This document shows, in pieces, positions 33,766 to 47,324 of a stretch of 64,000 bases of DNA. The stretch spans positions 33,466,702 through 33,530,701 of the forward strand of contig OY821743.1 in the NCBI GenBank assembly GCA_963682055.1, given 5' to 3'. The notes under the pieces are model-generated. The model had not been told where the DNA came from. It saw nothing but the letters and a program-made list of their open reading frames with translations, and did not search any database. Origin of the DNA: Primula veris (taxonomy: Eukaryota; Streptophyta; Magnoliopsida; Ericales; Primulaceae). The translations under genes and the position numbers were made by a program. Positions within the stretch are counted from its first letter, which is position 1; each line of letters starts with the position of its first letter.

Positions 33766-35441
33766 CTATCGATAGCCCATAATTGTAGTTTCATACTCGA
33801 TAATAAGCGTAGCTAAATTATTTATGCAACAACATCACAAAAAATGCAAAAGTTTTGTTGAGCCATGCTGCTAAGGTGTTTTTCTTCTACGGAAAAGGAA
33901 AAAATATCGATTTTTCTGAAACAAAGTTTTTATAGTCTTTGGTCAAAACGATTTTATATAATAATATGCACAACATAAAAATACAACCAGTGATTTAAAT
34001 TTTAATACGGTGGATTGACCATTGCGTGCAAACTGTAAACGTTGTGTGAATAGTATAAAATTAGCATTTTTTTCACAAGATTCTAGTTGAAAAAACACAC
34101 CAACTCTTTCTTGGGGATAATGAGAGAGGATGAAAAAAAATGTAGGCATTAGGTGGTGGGGGGTTTGTTTATTACTATGTCGTTGGAGTTGGTGAAAACA
34201 TTGAAATTATCTAACTTTCACTCTTGGAAAAGCGAGAGTTACCTCTAGTTTACTTTTTGCTTTGTCTAAAAGTTTCTGTTACTTAAACACGTTAATGAAA
34301 AAAAGTCAACCAGCCTGATTAAAAGAAATAAATTAAATGTTTAGCACCTAATCATAGACTGATATACAAATTCCATTTGACTTGAAATACTAATATTGAT
34401 CCTAATTTTAATTTTAATAACTCGTTTAAAGGCGCGTCCTGTAAAAAAGGAGTAATTATATGCACACGGGAACTGTTAAGTGGGTCTAAATTTCTCATAT
34501 TGCTTCTGAATTCTGATATGTCTGGGATAAGGGATCTTTAACCGAACTAAATTCATTTGCAAGAAAATATTATCCATGACAAGTAGTAGCTTTGCTTTCT
34601 TTCTGTAATTGCATATTAACTTCAACAAATGGATGGATTTTAAGGACAAGAAAATTTTCAAATCAAGCTTTAAATGTTGAACAAATCTATAAAGTTAAAC
34701 TCAACCCAGCCCAGAAATTGCGAGTTCAAACTTAACTTGGCCATGTTTGTCAGTTCATTCTGCGACTTCTTTGTTTCTACAGGAAGCAGATACGTAGAAA
34801 GTGAAGCTGCACTCTTATTAAACTACCTCTTGTCGGAAAACAGACAACGAATATGAACAAAACAACATCAAACCAAAATGAAACAAATGCACTACATGTC
34901 CTCTAACAAAATGGAATCAAGTCCACAATACGTTGCTTAATGATAACATAATCTGTTTAGGAAAATCCTAATATACAAATGTAAGATTTTTATACAGAAA
35001 TAAACACATAATGTCTTATTGAATCCGAAACAAAAAATCATGCAACGAAGATGCCAGGCTGTTAATTTGCTCACGAACCTCACAATGTCTGAGGAATAGT
35101 AAAAATTGAAAAAAAAATCTCACTGAAAAGGCAAATAGAAAGCAAATGTAATGTTTAAATTAATCAGCACAGTAATTACAAATACAGTGTCTTAAATCAG
35201 AATTCAGATGCACAGATCAAGCCTCAACACATTTCCTACAAAGCCGAGCGACCACTTGAAAGACACACAACACTTTGGTTGTCAATAAAGAATGGAAAGA
35301 TAGCATACAGTTTCTCTATGGGTATATGAAGTTACAAAAGCTGAGGCTAGAAGACAACAACGAAAAATGAGTTTCCTCTTATTCAGATTGACGTGACACG
35401 GGTATAGACAAAGAAATCATAATTTAGATATCAATATGAGC
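33766..35441. other. Intergenic / HEMA1 3' flank, no gene seen
   Basis: AT-rich DNA; the right part (about 35100-35441) is likely the HEMA1 3' UTR. The short frames have no family pattern. Confidence 0.4.
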
Positions 35442-38400
35442 TTACTTTTGGTTTTGCTCCACTTTCGCTCTGATCTTTTGTTCCAGTACAGAAATTTCCG
35501 TCTCGAGACTAAACATTCTATTTAACGCGTGCATATTCTCGAGGGTCTCACTCAATGTCCGACTATCACTCCCGTCACATCTTAAATGTTGCATTGGACC
35601 ATGTAGAAGCTTATTAACAATACCCCTACTAAGATCATCAACAGCTCTCCTTGTTTTTTTCGATATATCGTCGCCCATTTTAGAAAAACATTTGTCCAGC
35701 TCAGCAGCTCGAATTCTTTCTGCATAAGCTCTCAATTTTTTAATCGTTGGCACTGTTTCCAACGAGTCTCTCCAAGCTTCGAATGTATTCGATTCCTCGG
35801 CTATAATTGTTTGAGCCTCCATTGCTTTTCTAATCCTATCTTCTTTATTAGCAGCCACCACTTCTTTAAGATCATCAACATTGTATACCCTAGAAGTTTC
35901 TAGCTCTTGTAGACATGAGCCCACATTTCTAGGAACAGATATGTCGATGAAAAGCCGAACACCCCCGACATTTTCTCCAACAGGTGGCAAATCCACGACA
36001 TTTTCTTTGAAAAATAATAAGTTTTCTGACGCAGTGCTGGTGAAAACCACATCTGCTTCATGAGCACATGTCAGCATTTCGGATAATGGCTTATATATAA
36101 TCTCGATGTTTTTAAACTCTTCACATATCGCGGCAACTCTCTCCTCAGACCTATTAACAACCACCATCTTCGTACACCCCTTCGCGACTAAATGCTTGAT
36201 AACAAGTTTCCCCATTTTTCCCGCTCCGACCACCAACATCCTAGCGGTAGAGACAGAACATGCCGGAAGCTTCATCAACGCCAGCTCAACGGCAGCTGAG
36301 CTGACGGATACCGCTCCGGATGCGATATTTGTCTCAGTTCTGACTCGCTTTCCGACTGTGATTGCGTGTTTGAATAATCCGCTGATATTTCGGCCGAAAC
36401 CGGTGACACCTTGGCCAACTTTAACAACTTGTTTGACCTGGGCTAGGATTTGACCTTCTCCCAGGACTAGAGAATCTAACCCAGCTGATACTTCAAAGAT
36501 GTGCTGTGTTGCGTCTTTGTTGTATAGGAGAAAACGGTGCTGGCATATCTCAGAAACTGGAATCCCACTTGTCTACATAAATAAATACAATAATTTGAAA
36601 TTTGAAGTTTAGCATGCTTAATACACTGTAGTTAATAGTAAGTAAAACTTGACATGTAAACAGTGAAAAATGAAGAAATCCAAGTGATGCAGAACAAGAA
36701 CATGGGAAGATTTAAGACCAATATTGGAAAATGTTTAATAAAGAAGAAGATGAGCCAGAGTTGATTAGTTATATATTATGTATTTTCGTAATATGCCATA
36801 TTTACATGTATCTTTGTCTTAAAAAATTATACTCCGTACTTCAGTAGATTTAACTGTTGAAATGAACAGTTATTTTTATGGAATGTTCTAATATTTTTGG
36901 AGTGAATCAGTGAACTTATCAGGATAAAAGTAGTGTATTTCATGTGATTCTGTAGCCTATAAAGATGGCAATGTGTCGTGTAGTGTAGTGTAAAATTGAG
37001 TTTTTCTTGATGAATGACAAATTCTGTTTCAAAAAACTATCCAGATTCCTAAATTATCAAAAAATATGGAATGGAAAAGGAAACACTGTCAAACAAGCTG
37101 TTACACAGATTATGAAAGTTTAGAAAATATAATGACTTATACTAATCTGTAACTAAACGCATCAACACACAAAGTAGCACAAGCCAAACCTCATCACATG
37201 GAACTTAAAACTTTAGATGCAAAAGAGGTTCTCCTATTTCCCTTCGCAATGAAGCTAAAATATTACACTTCAAAATGGGTAAACTTTTTATGCAGAAAAG
37301 GTTCTTCTATTCTTCTTTTAAACTAAGCTATTTTAAAACACCTAAAAACTATGATAACTGAGGAACCAAAACTGATTAAGGTGCTAAATGACAACTTTAA
37401 AAAAACAGTATATTGGAGGGGGGAAAAGTACCTTTGACATCCATTCGGTAACTTCTTTAACACCACGATGTTGAGACAAAGCCACAACATAAATTTCCAT
37501 CCTGTTACAAGTACTAAGAACGGCAGCTTCTTCAATATGGTTCAAGCCACATAGCTCAGCTATGGCTCGAGGCCATTCAGCTTCGGGGATTGCTAGTTTT
37601 TCACGCATTTCAACCGGAGTAGTGTGGATACTCAGCCCAATTACAACAATACTACTCCTTTCTTTTGTATACCCTAATAACATAACAAATGTAATGTCAG
37701 AGATGATAACCAAATAGATGTTTATATAAATTTAGAGGCAAAGCCCAATTAAAACAATACTACTCCTTTTCTGCGTACTTCTCAAGATATAAAAGACGAA
37801 AAGTTATACAACCAAGTACATGCTTATAACAACTTAGATGCAAGCTCAACTAAAATGATACTACTCTTTTCCTTTGTGTACCCCTAATGAAACAAAAGAC
37901 AATCCGTTAGAGATGACAACCAAATACATGCTTATAACTTAGTTGCAAAGCCCAATTAAAATAGTACCACACCCTTCTTTTGTATACCCTAGTCATATAA
38001 AAGAGAGAATGTCAAAGATGACAACCGATTACATGCTTATACAAATCTAGATGAATGTTTAACATCATAAAGCTGTCCCTACACCTAGGCAAACTAGGCA
38101 TTTCCGTAAGGAATCCCAAAGATTGTGGAAGTTTTTTCCTTTTCTTTGGGGTGGGGGTGGGGTGGGGGGAGGATTTTTTTTTGGGTATTTTTTTTCTTTG
38201 GACTCCCGCCAAGTTGGATCTTACCCTACTCCGTCACGCTTTTTGTTAAGAGGGGGATTAAATTCTGATATCAACTAGAAAAGTATAGAAATCAAAAAGT
38301 ATGCGCTCATCGTTGAGGTTGTCAAAGGCTGGTCTGACAGGTGTTGTACTATTTATACAGCTTTAGAAGAAGCAACAGAGCATGTGCGCGGAAATGAAAA

Positions 38401-40699
38401 TCAGTGGAGTTTTCAGCAGACTAACCAAAAGTAGTCCCAGACAATTTATTATGTGCATTTGAAAGTACAAATTACTTGTAATGAAGGATTGTTCTTTGTA
38501 ATAAGAAAATGACTAGGACCACAAATATGTGATAATGACAGAAATAATCAGGATAGAGATGTGAAATATTGTTTCTATTTGTAAGCTATATGGCTTATAG
38601 CCAGCTTAAGAAAGTAGCTAAAACTTCACTGATTCCAAAGGCACCAAAGAAAAGCAAAAAACTCTAGACGACAAACGGGAAAATAATAAAAACTATACTT
38701 CAGATTTCCGAAACAAAATGACATGCAATCAAAATGTACTACATTGATCAGAACGAGACTAGTTTTTTCATGTCACTATCTTTTACTATTACAAATCCCT
38801 ACTCCAAACGTGGGAAGGACAACTGAATTAGGAAAACTGAATTAGGAAAACTAAAGCCAGTTTGTATTTTCACTCAACTTCTTGTAGGTTATCAAATAAT
38901 CAAATCTCCATTAAGGAAAATGCAAAACATACAAAGTTCTAAACACATTTCAATACTTTTATCCTTCAAAAAGAGTAGATGCATATTCCCAAAAATTTAT
39001 TGGCATATATAATATCGTATACTTGGCAGTTAGCACCACTTCTTCCAGTATCTATCTTAAATTACAAAAGAGCAGCTAAAACAAGTCGGACCTGTGGTGC
39101 TATGAACATACCATTTAACTGGGAATTACAGATGAAATGACTAAAGATGAGGCACTAACAACTACCTAAATTAAACCCAGAAGCAAAAAGCATAAATTTT
39201 ACAAGACTCCCATATTTTATCTAAAAATTAATAATGATCACATAAATTAGCCTTGTTCTTAGAACCAACCTCCCCCTGTTCCACTTTAAGTGTTCACTTC
39301 GGCAAACACCGTGCCCTTTTAGGATCTTAAACTACATGATTAACTTTTGAAATTGGCAAACTGAGCAATTTAAGTACAAAAATTTTGCTTACTAAAGTGG
39401 CAAACACCGTGCCTTTTTGCACCCTGCATAAAAAAAAGTTCACATTTATTTCATCCCCTCCCACCCTATAGGAATCTCGGTTCGTGGGAAAGCTAAGTTA
39501 TGACTATCACCGACCAATCAGTCTCCTAATTGTAATTTTTTTTGATACTCATCTTTACTAAATTTTGTTGAAATTACACCTCCCCGTAATTATTATTTTC
39601 CCCCTAACATTACTTCCTTACATAAACTCGACACCTCCCCCACTCATACTTCCTACATACATTACATATATCTTATAAATTTTTCCCCTAGCATTGCTTC
39701 CTTATGTAAATTCGACACCCCTCACTTATACTTCCTCGCTTCGCCCCATAATTTAGTTTTACACTACACTACAAATTACGTTCGATTTTAACTTATTACA
39801 ATAAACTCGTATCTAAAATACACAAATAGACAATTCGTTAAAAAGCTAAATCATATATCTTAAACATCAAACCACACAATTAACTTCCGTAAATTCTAAT
39901 TCAATAATTCAGAACACCGCATTTAACAAGTCAAAATTGCACGTAATTCTGATAGTGTTGTATACCTATCTACATAAAACAATACAGATAGATACATAGA
40001 TATACAAATTTGTAGATATATACATACTATCTAAAATACGTTCAATTATTGACTTGCTATTACACTCGTATCTAAAATACATAAACGGACAATTCGTTAC
40101 AAAGTCAAATCATATAAACTTAAATGTCAAACCACATAACTAACTTTCATAAATTTTTAATCCAACAATTCAGCACACAGTTTTTAACAAGTCAAAATTG
40201 CACATAGTTCCTTTATTAACAGCTATATAAATGAATACACACACACACACGCACACACACACACACATATATATATACACCAATTAACTTCCGTAAATTT
40301 TAATCCACCAATTCAGAACGCGTTTTCTGTTGGAATTTCGGTTCAAACCCAAAACCGGTTTCGTCCACAGTTTTTAACAAGTCAAGTATAATATCGATAG
40401 ATACATACATACATACGGAAATGTAGAGAGAGAAACATACTGTCGGCAGCGGAGGTCTTAAGCTGCTCAAGCGCCGAAATACTCGAAGCATTACTATTAT
40501 TATCATTATTAATAATAATACTATTATTATGCTCGGTGAAAACCTCCGCCTCGCACCGGACCCCGCCTCTCCTCCTCCAATTCGTAACCCTAACGTGACA
40601 CGTCATCAACCCCGTCGTAGATAACGCCGCCGCAAAACCACCGCCCAGCACAATCCGGCTATCGAGCTTCGCACCGGTTAACAAGCTCGATACCGCCAT
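35442..40699 (-). CDS. HEMA1: Glutamyl-tRNA reductase, chloroplast (HEMA1)
   Basis: Catalyses NADPH-dependent reduction of glutamyl-tRNA to glutamate-1-semialdehyde, the committed step of plastid heme and chlorophyll synthesis. Exons 40699-40441, 37673-37432 and 36572-35442 join in frame to 543 codons plus stop, the length of Arabidopsis HEMA1. The first exon encodes a Ser/Asn-rich plastid transit peptide ending in the conserved KTSAAD. The catalytic Cys is in STCNRMEIY near 142, the NADP-binding motif GAGKMG is at 283-288, and the C-terminal dimerisation and regulatory region ends in [10 protein letters not shown]. All splice sites are GT-AG. Intron 1 is long (2.77 kb) and holds tandem repeats, some of them copies of its own acceptor region. 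A TRIM retrotransposon lies about 440 bp upstream of the start. The sequence match to the family is very strong throughout. Confidence 0.96.
37633..38053. repeat. Tandem copies of the HEMA1 intron-1 acceptor and exon-2 start
   Basis: The real junction (acceptor next to 37673) is followed at higher coordinates by three decayed copies starting near 37743, 37848 and 37950, with a period of 102-110 bp. Each includes the first 40 or so exon bases (minus strand GGTATACAAAAG-like) and about 65 bp of intron. At least two retain an AG at the equivalent acceptor position. Confidence 0.8.
39835..40400. repeat. Tandem repeats (~240 bp) in HEMA1 intron 1
   Basis: Two long units (from about 39829 and 40071) start CAATTCGTTA and contain TTAACAAGTCAAAATTGCAC; a third partial unit at 40280-40385 repeats AATTAACTTCCGTAAATT and TTAACAAGTC. 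They lie just downstream of exon 1 in transcript order. Confidence 0.7.
40237..40278. repeat. (AC)n/(AT)n microsatellite
   Basis: An interrupted dinucleotide run in intron 1 of HEMA1, likely to vary in length between individuals. Confidence 0.85.
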
Positions 40700-41130
40700 C
40701 GGGTCCAGTCAGGTCAAAACCCTAGAGAGAGAATATATAATATATAAATATATAGATATATATATAGAGAGAGAGAGGGCCTGTGTCCAGCGAAAGCCAA
40801 ATGTGTAGACTTTTAGAAAGAGAGAGATATATATATTTATATTTATATATATATATATATATATATAATAACAATAATAGTATATATATATTGTATAATT
40901 GGGTGGGGGTAAGCTTATGGGGGATTGTGGTTATGTGATTGGTTGAGGGGATATACTCTTTTATCCTTTATTATCAATATACAATTTCACCCACTAAAAA
41001 TAAATTCAATAAAGTCACATTTCTCATTTCATTTTTTTAGTTTTTTTTATTTTTTTATTAGTTTTTTATTTATTGAGTTTATCTTTTAGTTTATGGAGTA
41101 TATTACAAGGCCTACTTTGGTTACGGGACT
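40700..41130 (-). promoter_or_regulatory. HEMA1 proximal upstream region
   Basis: Holds TATA-rich and GA-rich low-complexity tracts (40725-40780 and 40825-40870) directly upstream of the start codon. No unique TATA box or light-responsive element could be singled out. It ends at the TRIM insertion. Confidence 0.45.
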
Positions 41131-41135
41131 ATGAA

Positions 41136-41703
41136 TGTAACGACCCGGTCCTCCGACCAGACCGCCATCATCTGCTTACTACCACCAATACTGTCCGCTT
41201 TGGCCCGATTTCGTCCTCGCTTCTCGGGCCGCACGGCTTTAAAAGGCCTTGGTAATAGTAAGGAGGATACTTCTACCTTATATACCATATAGGTACTACA
41301 TATCTAGGCGATGTGAGATAGCTCACTTCTCTTTACCACGGTATTTTCCTACGAAAATCCGTGTTTTTACACTATTTCCCCCTTCAGGCACGACGTCCTC
41401 GTCGGGCACGCCGTCCTTCCGGGATTGCCAGTGCCCACATCGGCTAGATAGCGGCTCTGATACCAATTGTAACGACCCGGTCCTCCGACCAGACCGTCAC
41501 CATCTGCTTACTACCACCAATACTGTCCGCTTTGGCCCGATTTCGTCCTCGCTTCTCGGGCCGCACGGCTTTAAAAGGCCTTGGTAATAGTAAGGAGGAT
41601 ACTTCTACCTTATATACCATATAGGTACTACATATCTAGGCGATGTGGGATAGCTCACTTCTCTTTACCACGGTATTTTCCTACGAAAATCCGTGTTTTT
41701 ACA
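41136..41703 (-). mobile_element. Complete TRIM retrotransposon, Cassandra-related but without 5S block
   Basis: 568 bp. Direct repeats of 236 bp at 41136-41371 and 41468-41703 start TGTAACGACCCGG, end GTGTTTTTACA and differ at three positions. The perfect target duplication ATGAA is at 41131-41135 and 41704-41708. The 96-bp interior has a tRNA-iMet primer site (minus strand TGGTATCAGAGC, 41454-41465) next to the right LTR and a polypurine tract (minus strand GAAGGGGGAAA) next to the left LTR, so orientation is minus. It has no coding capacity. Its LTR aligns with the Cassandra LTR at 21459-21749 on both sides of that copy's 60-bp 5S block, which is absent here. Confidence 0.93.
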
Positions 41704-41708
41704 ATGAA

Positions 41709-44700
41709 GCCGAAGGGTAGCAATCCGGCCGAACTATGAAATAGGATTGAAAATAATTTCGGACTAATAATCCTTCCGAAAATGGACTACATTCGATACC
41801 GCAACCCACATGATATTTAATTTGCTACTATATTGCGTTATTTGATGTCTCGACCGGACATGCCGTCTTGATTTCAAATTTATTGTCAAATGCAGTATTT
41901 GTGGGGTCCATCGGACTTATAATCCAATCACGGTCTGAAAACGATACAACCAAACAATGTCTTAAGTGTTCGAACAAAAAGAACGAGTCAAATTATCGTT
42001 TCATTTGAGCTTTTTTCTTCTTCTTTTATCTGGCTACAGGAGAGTCCTAAAACTACGAGTCAAGATTTGTCTCGGGATTACAAATGACTCTTATATGTAT
42101 AGGATGTATAGGCTCGGAAATGCAAATAGCATAAATCCCATGCTATTGTAAAAACACTACGCGGTCATTCAAGACCGCTAATTAGAAAACACTAAATTAC
42201 AATTTTACAATAGGAAATAGAATGTTTATGTTAATTACATACTTTTGGACATATATATAAAAATCATAATTTGTTTTTCAAAATAATCGATATGTATCAA
42301 TGTGGTATCGGTGAGACCGTAAGGGGCAAAGTTAAACATAAGTAAAAAAGAGATCGACAGCATTCATCAAGCATATATATCTCCATAATCTTAAAAGAGA
42401 TTTTTATCCACGTTTTCTTCATAATTAAATGTCAAACATTGTACATGATTATTTTCCTTTTTACAATGTATAGTAGCTTCACATACGGTAATAAATATAT
42501 ATACAAATCATACTTAAACAAGAAATCACTTTTAATTTTTTTTTAAATATTTTTCAATGGCTGTAAACTTCTTGGTCTAAAAAGATCAACAACTACACGT
42601 TAATTCAGACATTGACAAAGGGTTTGGTTACTTAATTTTTTTTGGTAAAACATTTTCTTTGAACTTGAAAAGTCTTATTAAAAGGAAAAGAATAACTAAG
42701 GTGGGGTTCAGACTTTTGACGAGTTTTAAAGAATGTTAGATTAATGCAAGAATAAAATTACATTTTGCAAACTCTTTTATTCAAGTATTTATTACACAAC
42801 TCTTTCCTAGAGAATTGTTTAATTACAATTGTGTTATTGTCATTAAAATTATATTTAATAACAATAACGCAGGAGGTTGACACCTTATTATATCGCGAAC
42901 CGCCCTCAACGCAGAGTTCATAATCATATCTTGAAACCCAGTGTAAACTTCAATTAAGGGTTAACTATAAAAACAAAAACAAAAACAAAAACAAAAAAAG
43001 AAGATAGAATTGTCACCCCTTTACTGCTTTAGATTCAAATCCTTGAGACGTGATTGAAAACAAGAAAAAAGCGTGACATACCCTTAAAATCTAATCCACA
43101 TTATTAGAGACCCCTCCAATAAAACATTGAAATAATGTGGCTTTTTATTTATTTTTGACTTATCATTCATCTATTTATTATGTAAATCTCGATAAACTGT
43201 GAAAACAGACTATTGCGATTTGGAAAGCCGACTCAGCTATCATTTATTTTTTTTCATTTTTCTCATTTCAGCCTTGGTATCTCACGCACCAAAAAATATA
43301 AAAGTCTAGCTATCGTACTATTAATATAAGAAAATTCAAAAAAAATTGAGCATGCCAAATTTTACCCAATTTTTTCAAAAATATCATCACTCTATTTTAA
43401 TAATTACCAATGTACATAATCTAATTAATTAACAATTTGTCCCCACTATGTATCATAAATTAATTAACAATTTATTTTATTCTGCATAACTTTTGTTTTT
43501 CTCCATTTTTCTCATTTCAGCCTTGGTATCCCACGCACAAAAAAGTATGAAAATATATGTATGATTTTGATATGTGAGGAGTCATATATATCATTAGTGA
43601 ACTAACAATATTAAGCAATTAACCATATTATACTAATTTTTTAGGTTAAGAAGATGGACGTCTCTTGAATTTAAAGACTTGTAAGATTTAAAAAAGATTT
43701 AAAAGAGCCCTGAGCCCTTAATTCTTTGGAATTTCATTGAGAAAGGTTTCTATTAATGTGACGACGACACATTTTTGGTGTAAAATCCATGTATTTAAAA
43801 ATTACCCCATACTGAGTTTAATTAGCTAAAATTCTTCCCACTAGTAAATCTAACAAAGGATTTCACTAAAATCCCAAGAAGAGTATCAAATACTTTTGTC
43901 TCTTTTACAATTGTTTGTTTCGACAACCATGGGTTAAGACATAAGCTAAATCTCTAATCACACAAAATGTAAAAATAAACACTTGTACTTTTTTTAGTTA
44001 ATAATTTGCCCAATCGAGGTAACACTTTGTGAGCGCCACATATTAAACTTTAGTAGTGTGTATGACATACTAGGGTTTTAACAACTTGCATCGATCAACC
44101 TTCTTGCTCACTTATAATTTTGCTTGGGCACTTAAAATCATCACGAATAACTTTCGTCAAACTCTTTTGGTGATAATGGTATACTATGATCGCAATCACG
44201 TGGACCAAACAGCTCGCTCGAACTTCTATGGTTGATTCTTTTCAATTTATATATTTTTTTATAATCCTTTTTCAATATCTTTGTACCCATTAATTTCACT
44301 TATGTATAGTAAGGTAAAACAATTTAGCTTCTTTTATTAAATATAAAAGCATAATTTTGTACGCTATATTAATTAGATCTCGTCATGGATTTGCTACTCA
44401 TTCTAGTCATGCATTATTACTCCACTGTGTAATTAAATAACAAGTACTAGATGTTCTCTTAGTTGATACACAACTAAAACAATATACCTATTTAATTAAG
44501 TAAATAATTTTGTTATAGTAGCATGCATGTGTTGGTCACAACATTTGTTCATATGCAAATAAGGACACACACAAAGATATACAATGAAAGAGATATATAT
44601 TGAAAAAGAAAGGGATAAGGTGAGAAGAGGGGAATGGAAATATGTGATTGAAAATTGCATATAAAGATTTCCATGTCTACATCAACCACAATTTCATTTG

Positions 44701-47324
44701 GCACCCGTGGAATGAGCTTGTTCTCAAAACACAAATATGTACATTTTATTTTATTGGGGAAAAAATCTAATTTTAAAAAAATATGAAAAATCAGCATGTT
44801 ATACGTGGTAATACATTTTCGTTCATATTTTATCGGTTGCAGTTCTGATATGCACGCGGCGCATGCCTATCATAACTGTCATTTAAGCATTTTATAAAAT
44901 ACTTGTTCAACAAACTTTAACAAAATGTCTTTAATTAGATACCTTATGATTAATCATGGTCCGTGGATTAGTTTAATATAGTTAACTTAAACGTAAAGCG
45001 ATACAAAGGAAATAAGGACAATTCGTTAATATATATACTTGAGTAGTAGATCAGTTTCACTGATTTAAATACTTGCAACTTGTGTATTTTATTAGGAAAA
45101 TCTCCACTGTCAAAGAGTTGTTATTTCTAGCGATATTTTACGTACTTGTTTGTCTATTTTATTTGTAGTTTTGTATTAAAATTCATATTTGGCAGACACC
45201 TTATAGCACTTGTCCCAGTCTTTGTAGTAACCACAAAACCAAGTACTATTTCTTCTACTTAATTTATTTAATATAGCAAGTTGTATCTTTTGATTAATGA
45301 ACAGAAAAATGTCTTAACACTGATACACTTTTGCACTACTACTATAACTTTATTAGGATCAATTGTTAAATCAAGTCTATCACTTTTGATAGATTATTAC
45401 TAGCTTTTCCTTCCCAATCGTTGCGATAATTATCGTTGTGCGTTGTTTTAAACTACTCAATCGCGAATAACCTGTTGAACTCACTCACATTAATATTTAC
45501 TTAATTACAGTATTTTAAGGATTTCTTCAGAATATGATTAGAGTAAAGAAAGACGAATTTAGGAACTGAAATGTTTGGATAAAAGTTGTTACATAACAAT
45601 ACCCTGTTACAACTTGCCATTTGTGTTGGGTTTCGAACGCCATAACTCCGTTCTACGCTAAATTAGTTTAACCTTACCATGATTGCGTTGAGATAGTTTG
45701 TTTCGATGCGTTTGTGTTGTGTTTTTCGTTTCTGGTCACGTATATATCTGTATCTTTAGTTATTCCTCTTGTAATTGTTGCTTGACAATCAATTTAAACT
45801 GTTATGTTACTTTGTGGTTCATTCAATCTTTTCAAACTTGATACAATCAACGGGTTTCCTTCACCTTTATGATGTGGTGGAAGATGCACATTTTACCTTT
45901 GTAGAACATCTTCCCAATTTAACCGGAGGCTTTCATACTGGGCAGATATTTGAGTTGAAAATCCTTTAAATCCTTTCGCATATATGATAAAACGCATAAA
46001 CTATTTGTAGTGGGCGTGAACGTAAGAGTCTAGCACGGAAAAGATAATTGAAGATGTAAGTGATGGGTCGACAAGGTAAGAACATTAAATGCAAGTTAAT
46101 TCCCAAAGGTTTTAAAAATAGCCCGACAATGTTCCGCAAAGATGGTCGACTCATTTATTCGAAAAAACTACAATTTGGCCCATTTTTACAAGTGAACAAA
46201 TTGCAGAGGATAAACTAAGTAGTTCAGAAAGCTGCACTCGAAACAATTGCAGAATCTTATATGTCAACGTTATCAAATACTCCGTAGTATGGAACAAGAT
46301 GAAGACAACAGTCGAAAAAGGTTAGAAACATAAAACGTCACATAATTTTTTCAAGCAGCCCTGCAAGACAATAGGCAATTTAGCACATTAACCTTGCTTT
46401 GAGGGTTAAAACCGGCCTCGTAATAGGGAAATCGAGCAGTCATTTATAGCACAAATTTCAGCAAGTATGCGTTGGCTTTATTTGGCTAGAGTTTTTAGTT
46501 CACTAATTTTTACTTTTTTTTATATAAAAATTTAGACTGGGCTTTGGTTCACTAGCTCAAAAGATGAACTTTTCAAGATTCTAACTAAATAAGAACCAGA
46601 CTTCATAGAGTTCTTGCTTAAGAAAAGTTCGAATATTAATGACGCACCAAATATTCAAACCCAAAAACGATCAGGTTGACCAATCATTATTATTTTGATT
46701 TTGAAAAACGGTTTCCATTAATACATAATTGAATTCTTCAAAGCTAAAATTCACATCGAACGCAAAAAATGTGAAGACAACGAAAAATAATTATCAAAGA
46801 AAAAACAGTGATGCATATAGTTTAGTGTGGTGCTTATACATAGGTGTCATACATCTCTGAATAATAAGATTAAGGAACTGCAGTTATACATATCTAAAGA
46901 GATTTTTAAAACAGAACATTTTACCTAGATGTAGCAAACTTACTTCATCTATCACAACCAACATCAAAAACTAAAGATGAAAACTATAATTTAGTAAACA
47001 AGGAATATGTTGCAACGAATATATGACTAGAGAAATGAATAAAACGAAGTTGCAAGTTCCAAAATTTATTCAAAGTGAAACAAAAAATGCTGGATGTTGT
47101 TCCCGATAAAATGCTTAATATTTTAGCAAAAGCCAAAATGATCTCCTGAACTTGAACAAAATCAAAATTTCCAATCAAAGCGACAACACAAAAAGATCTC
47201 TATAATACTCAATTGATAACAAACATCACAACTTCCATAAACATGTACCAAAAATCAACAAAATGTAAATTTTGGAAATACAAAACATGCTTGCTCAATG
47301 CAGATTTTGGCAAAGGTAAAATAT
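41709..47324. other. Intergenic, mostly nothing recognised
   Basis: About 5.6 kb of AT-rich DNA between the HEMA1 promoter side and KRI1. It holds an AAAAAC microsatellite (42970-43000), a direct-repeat pair (43250-43550) and the KRI1 3' UTR at its right edge. Small frames such as 44549-44797 look like chance readings. Confidence 0.4.
43250..43550. repeat. Direct repeats of TTCTCATTTCAGCCTTGGTA and a dispersed repeat
   Basis: About 45 bp at 43256-43300 recurs at 43506-43550. The 200 bp between them matches 56395-56444 plus 57753-57915, where a solo LTR has split the other copy. The family is unclassified. Confidence 0.6.

Noticed and set aside
46002..46013. CACTA end suggested by TTGTAGTG near 46010
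   Set aside because: No subterminal repeats and no partner end; a short chance match.
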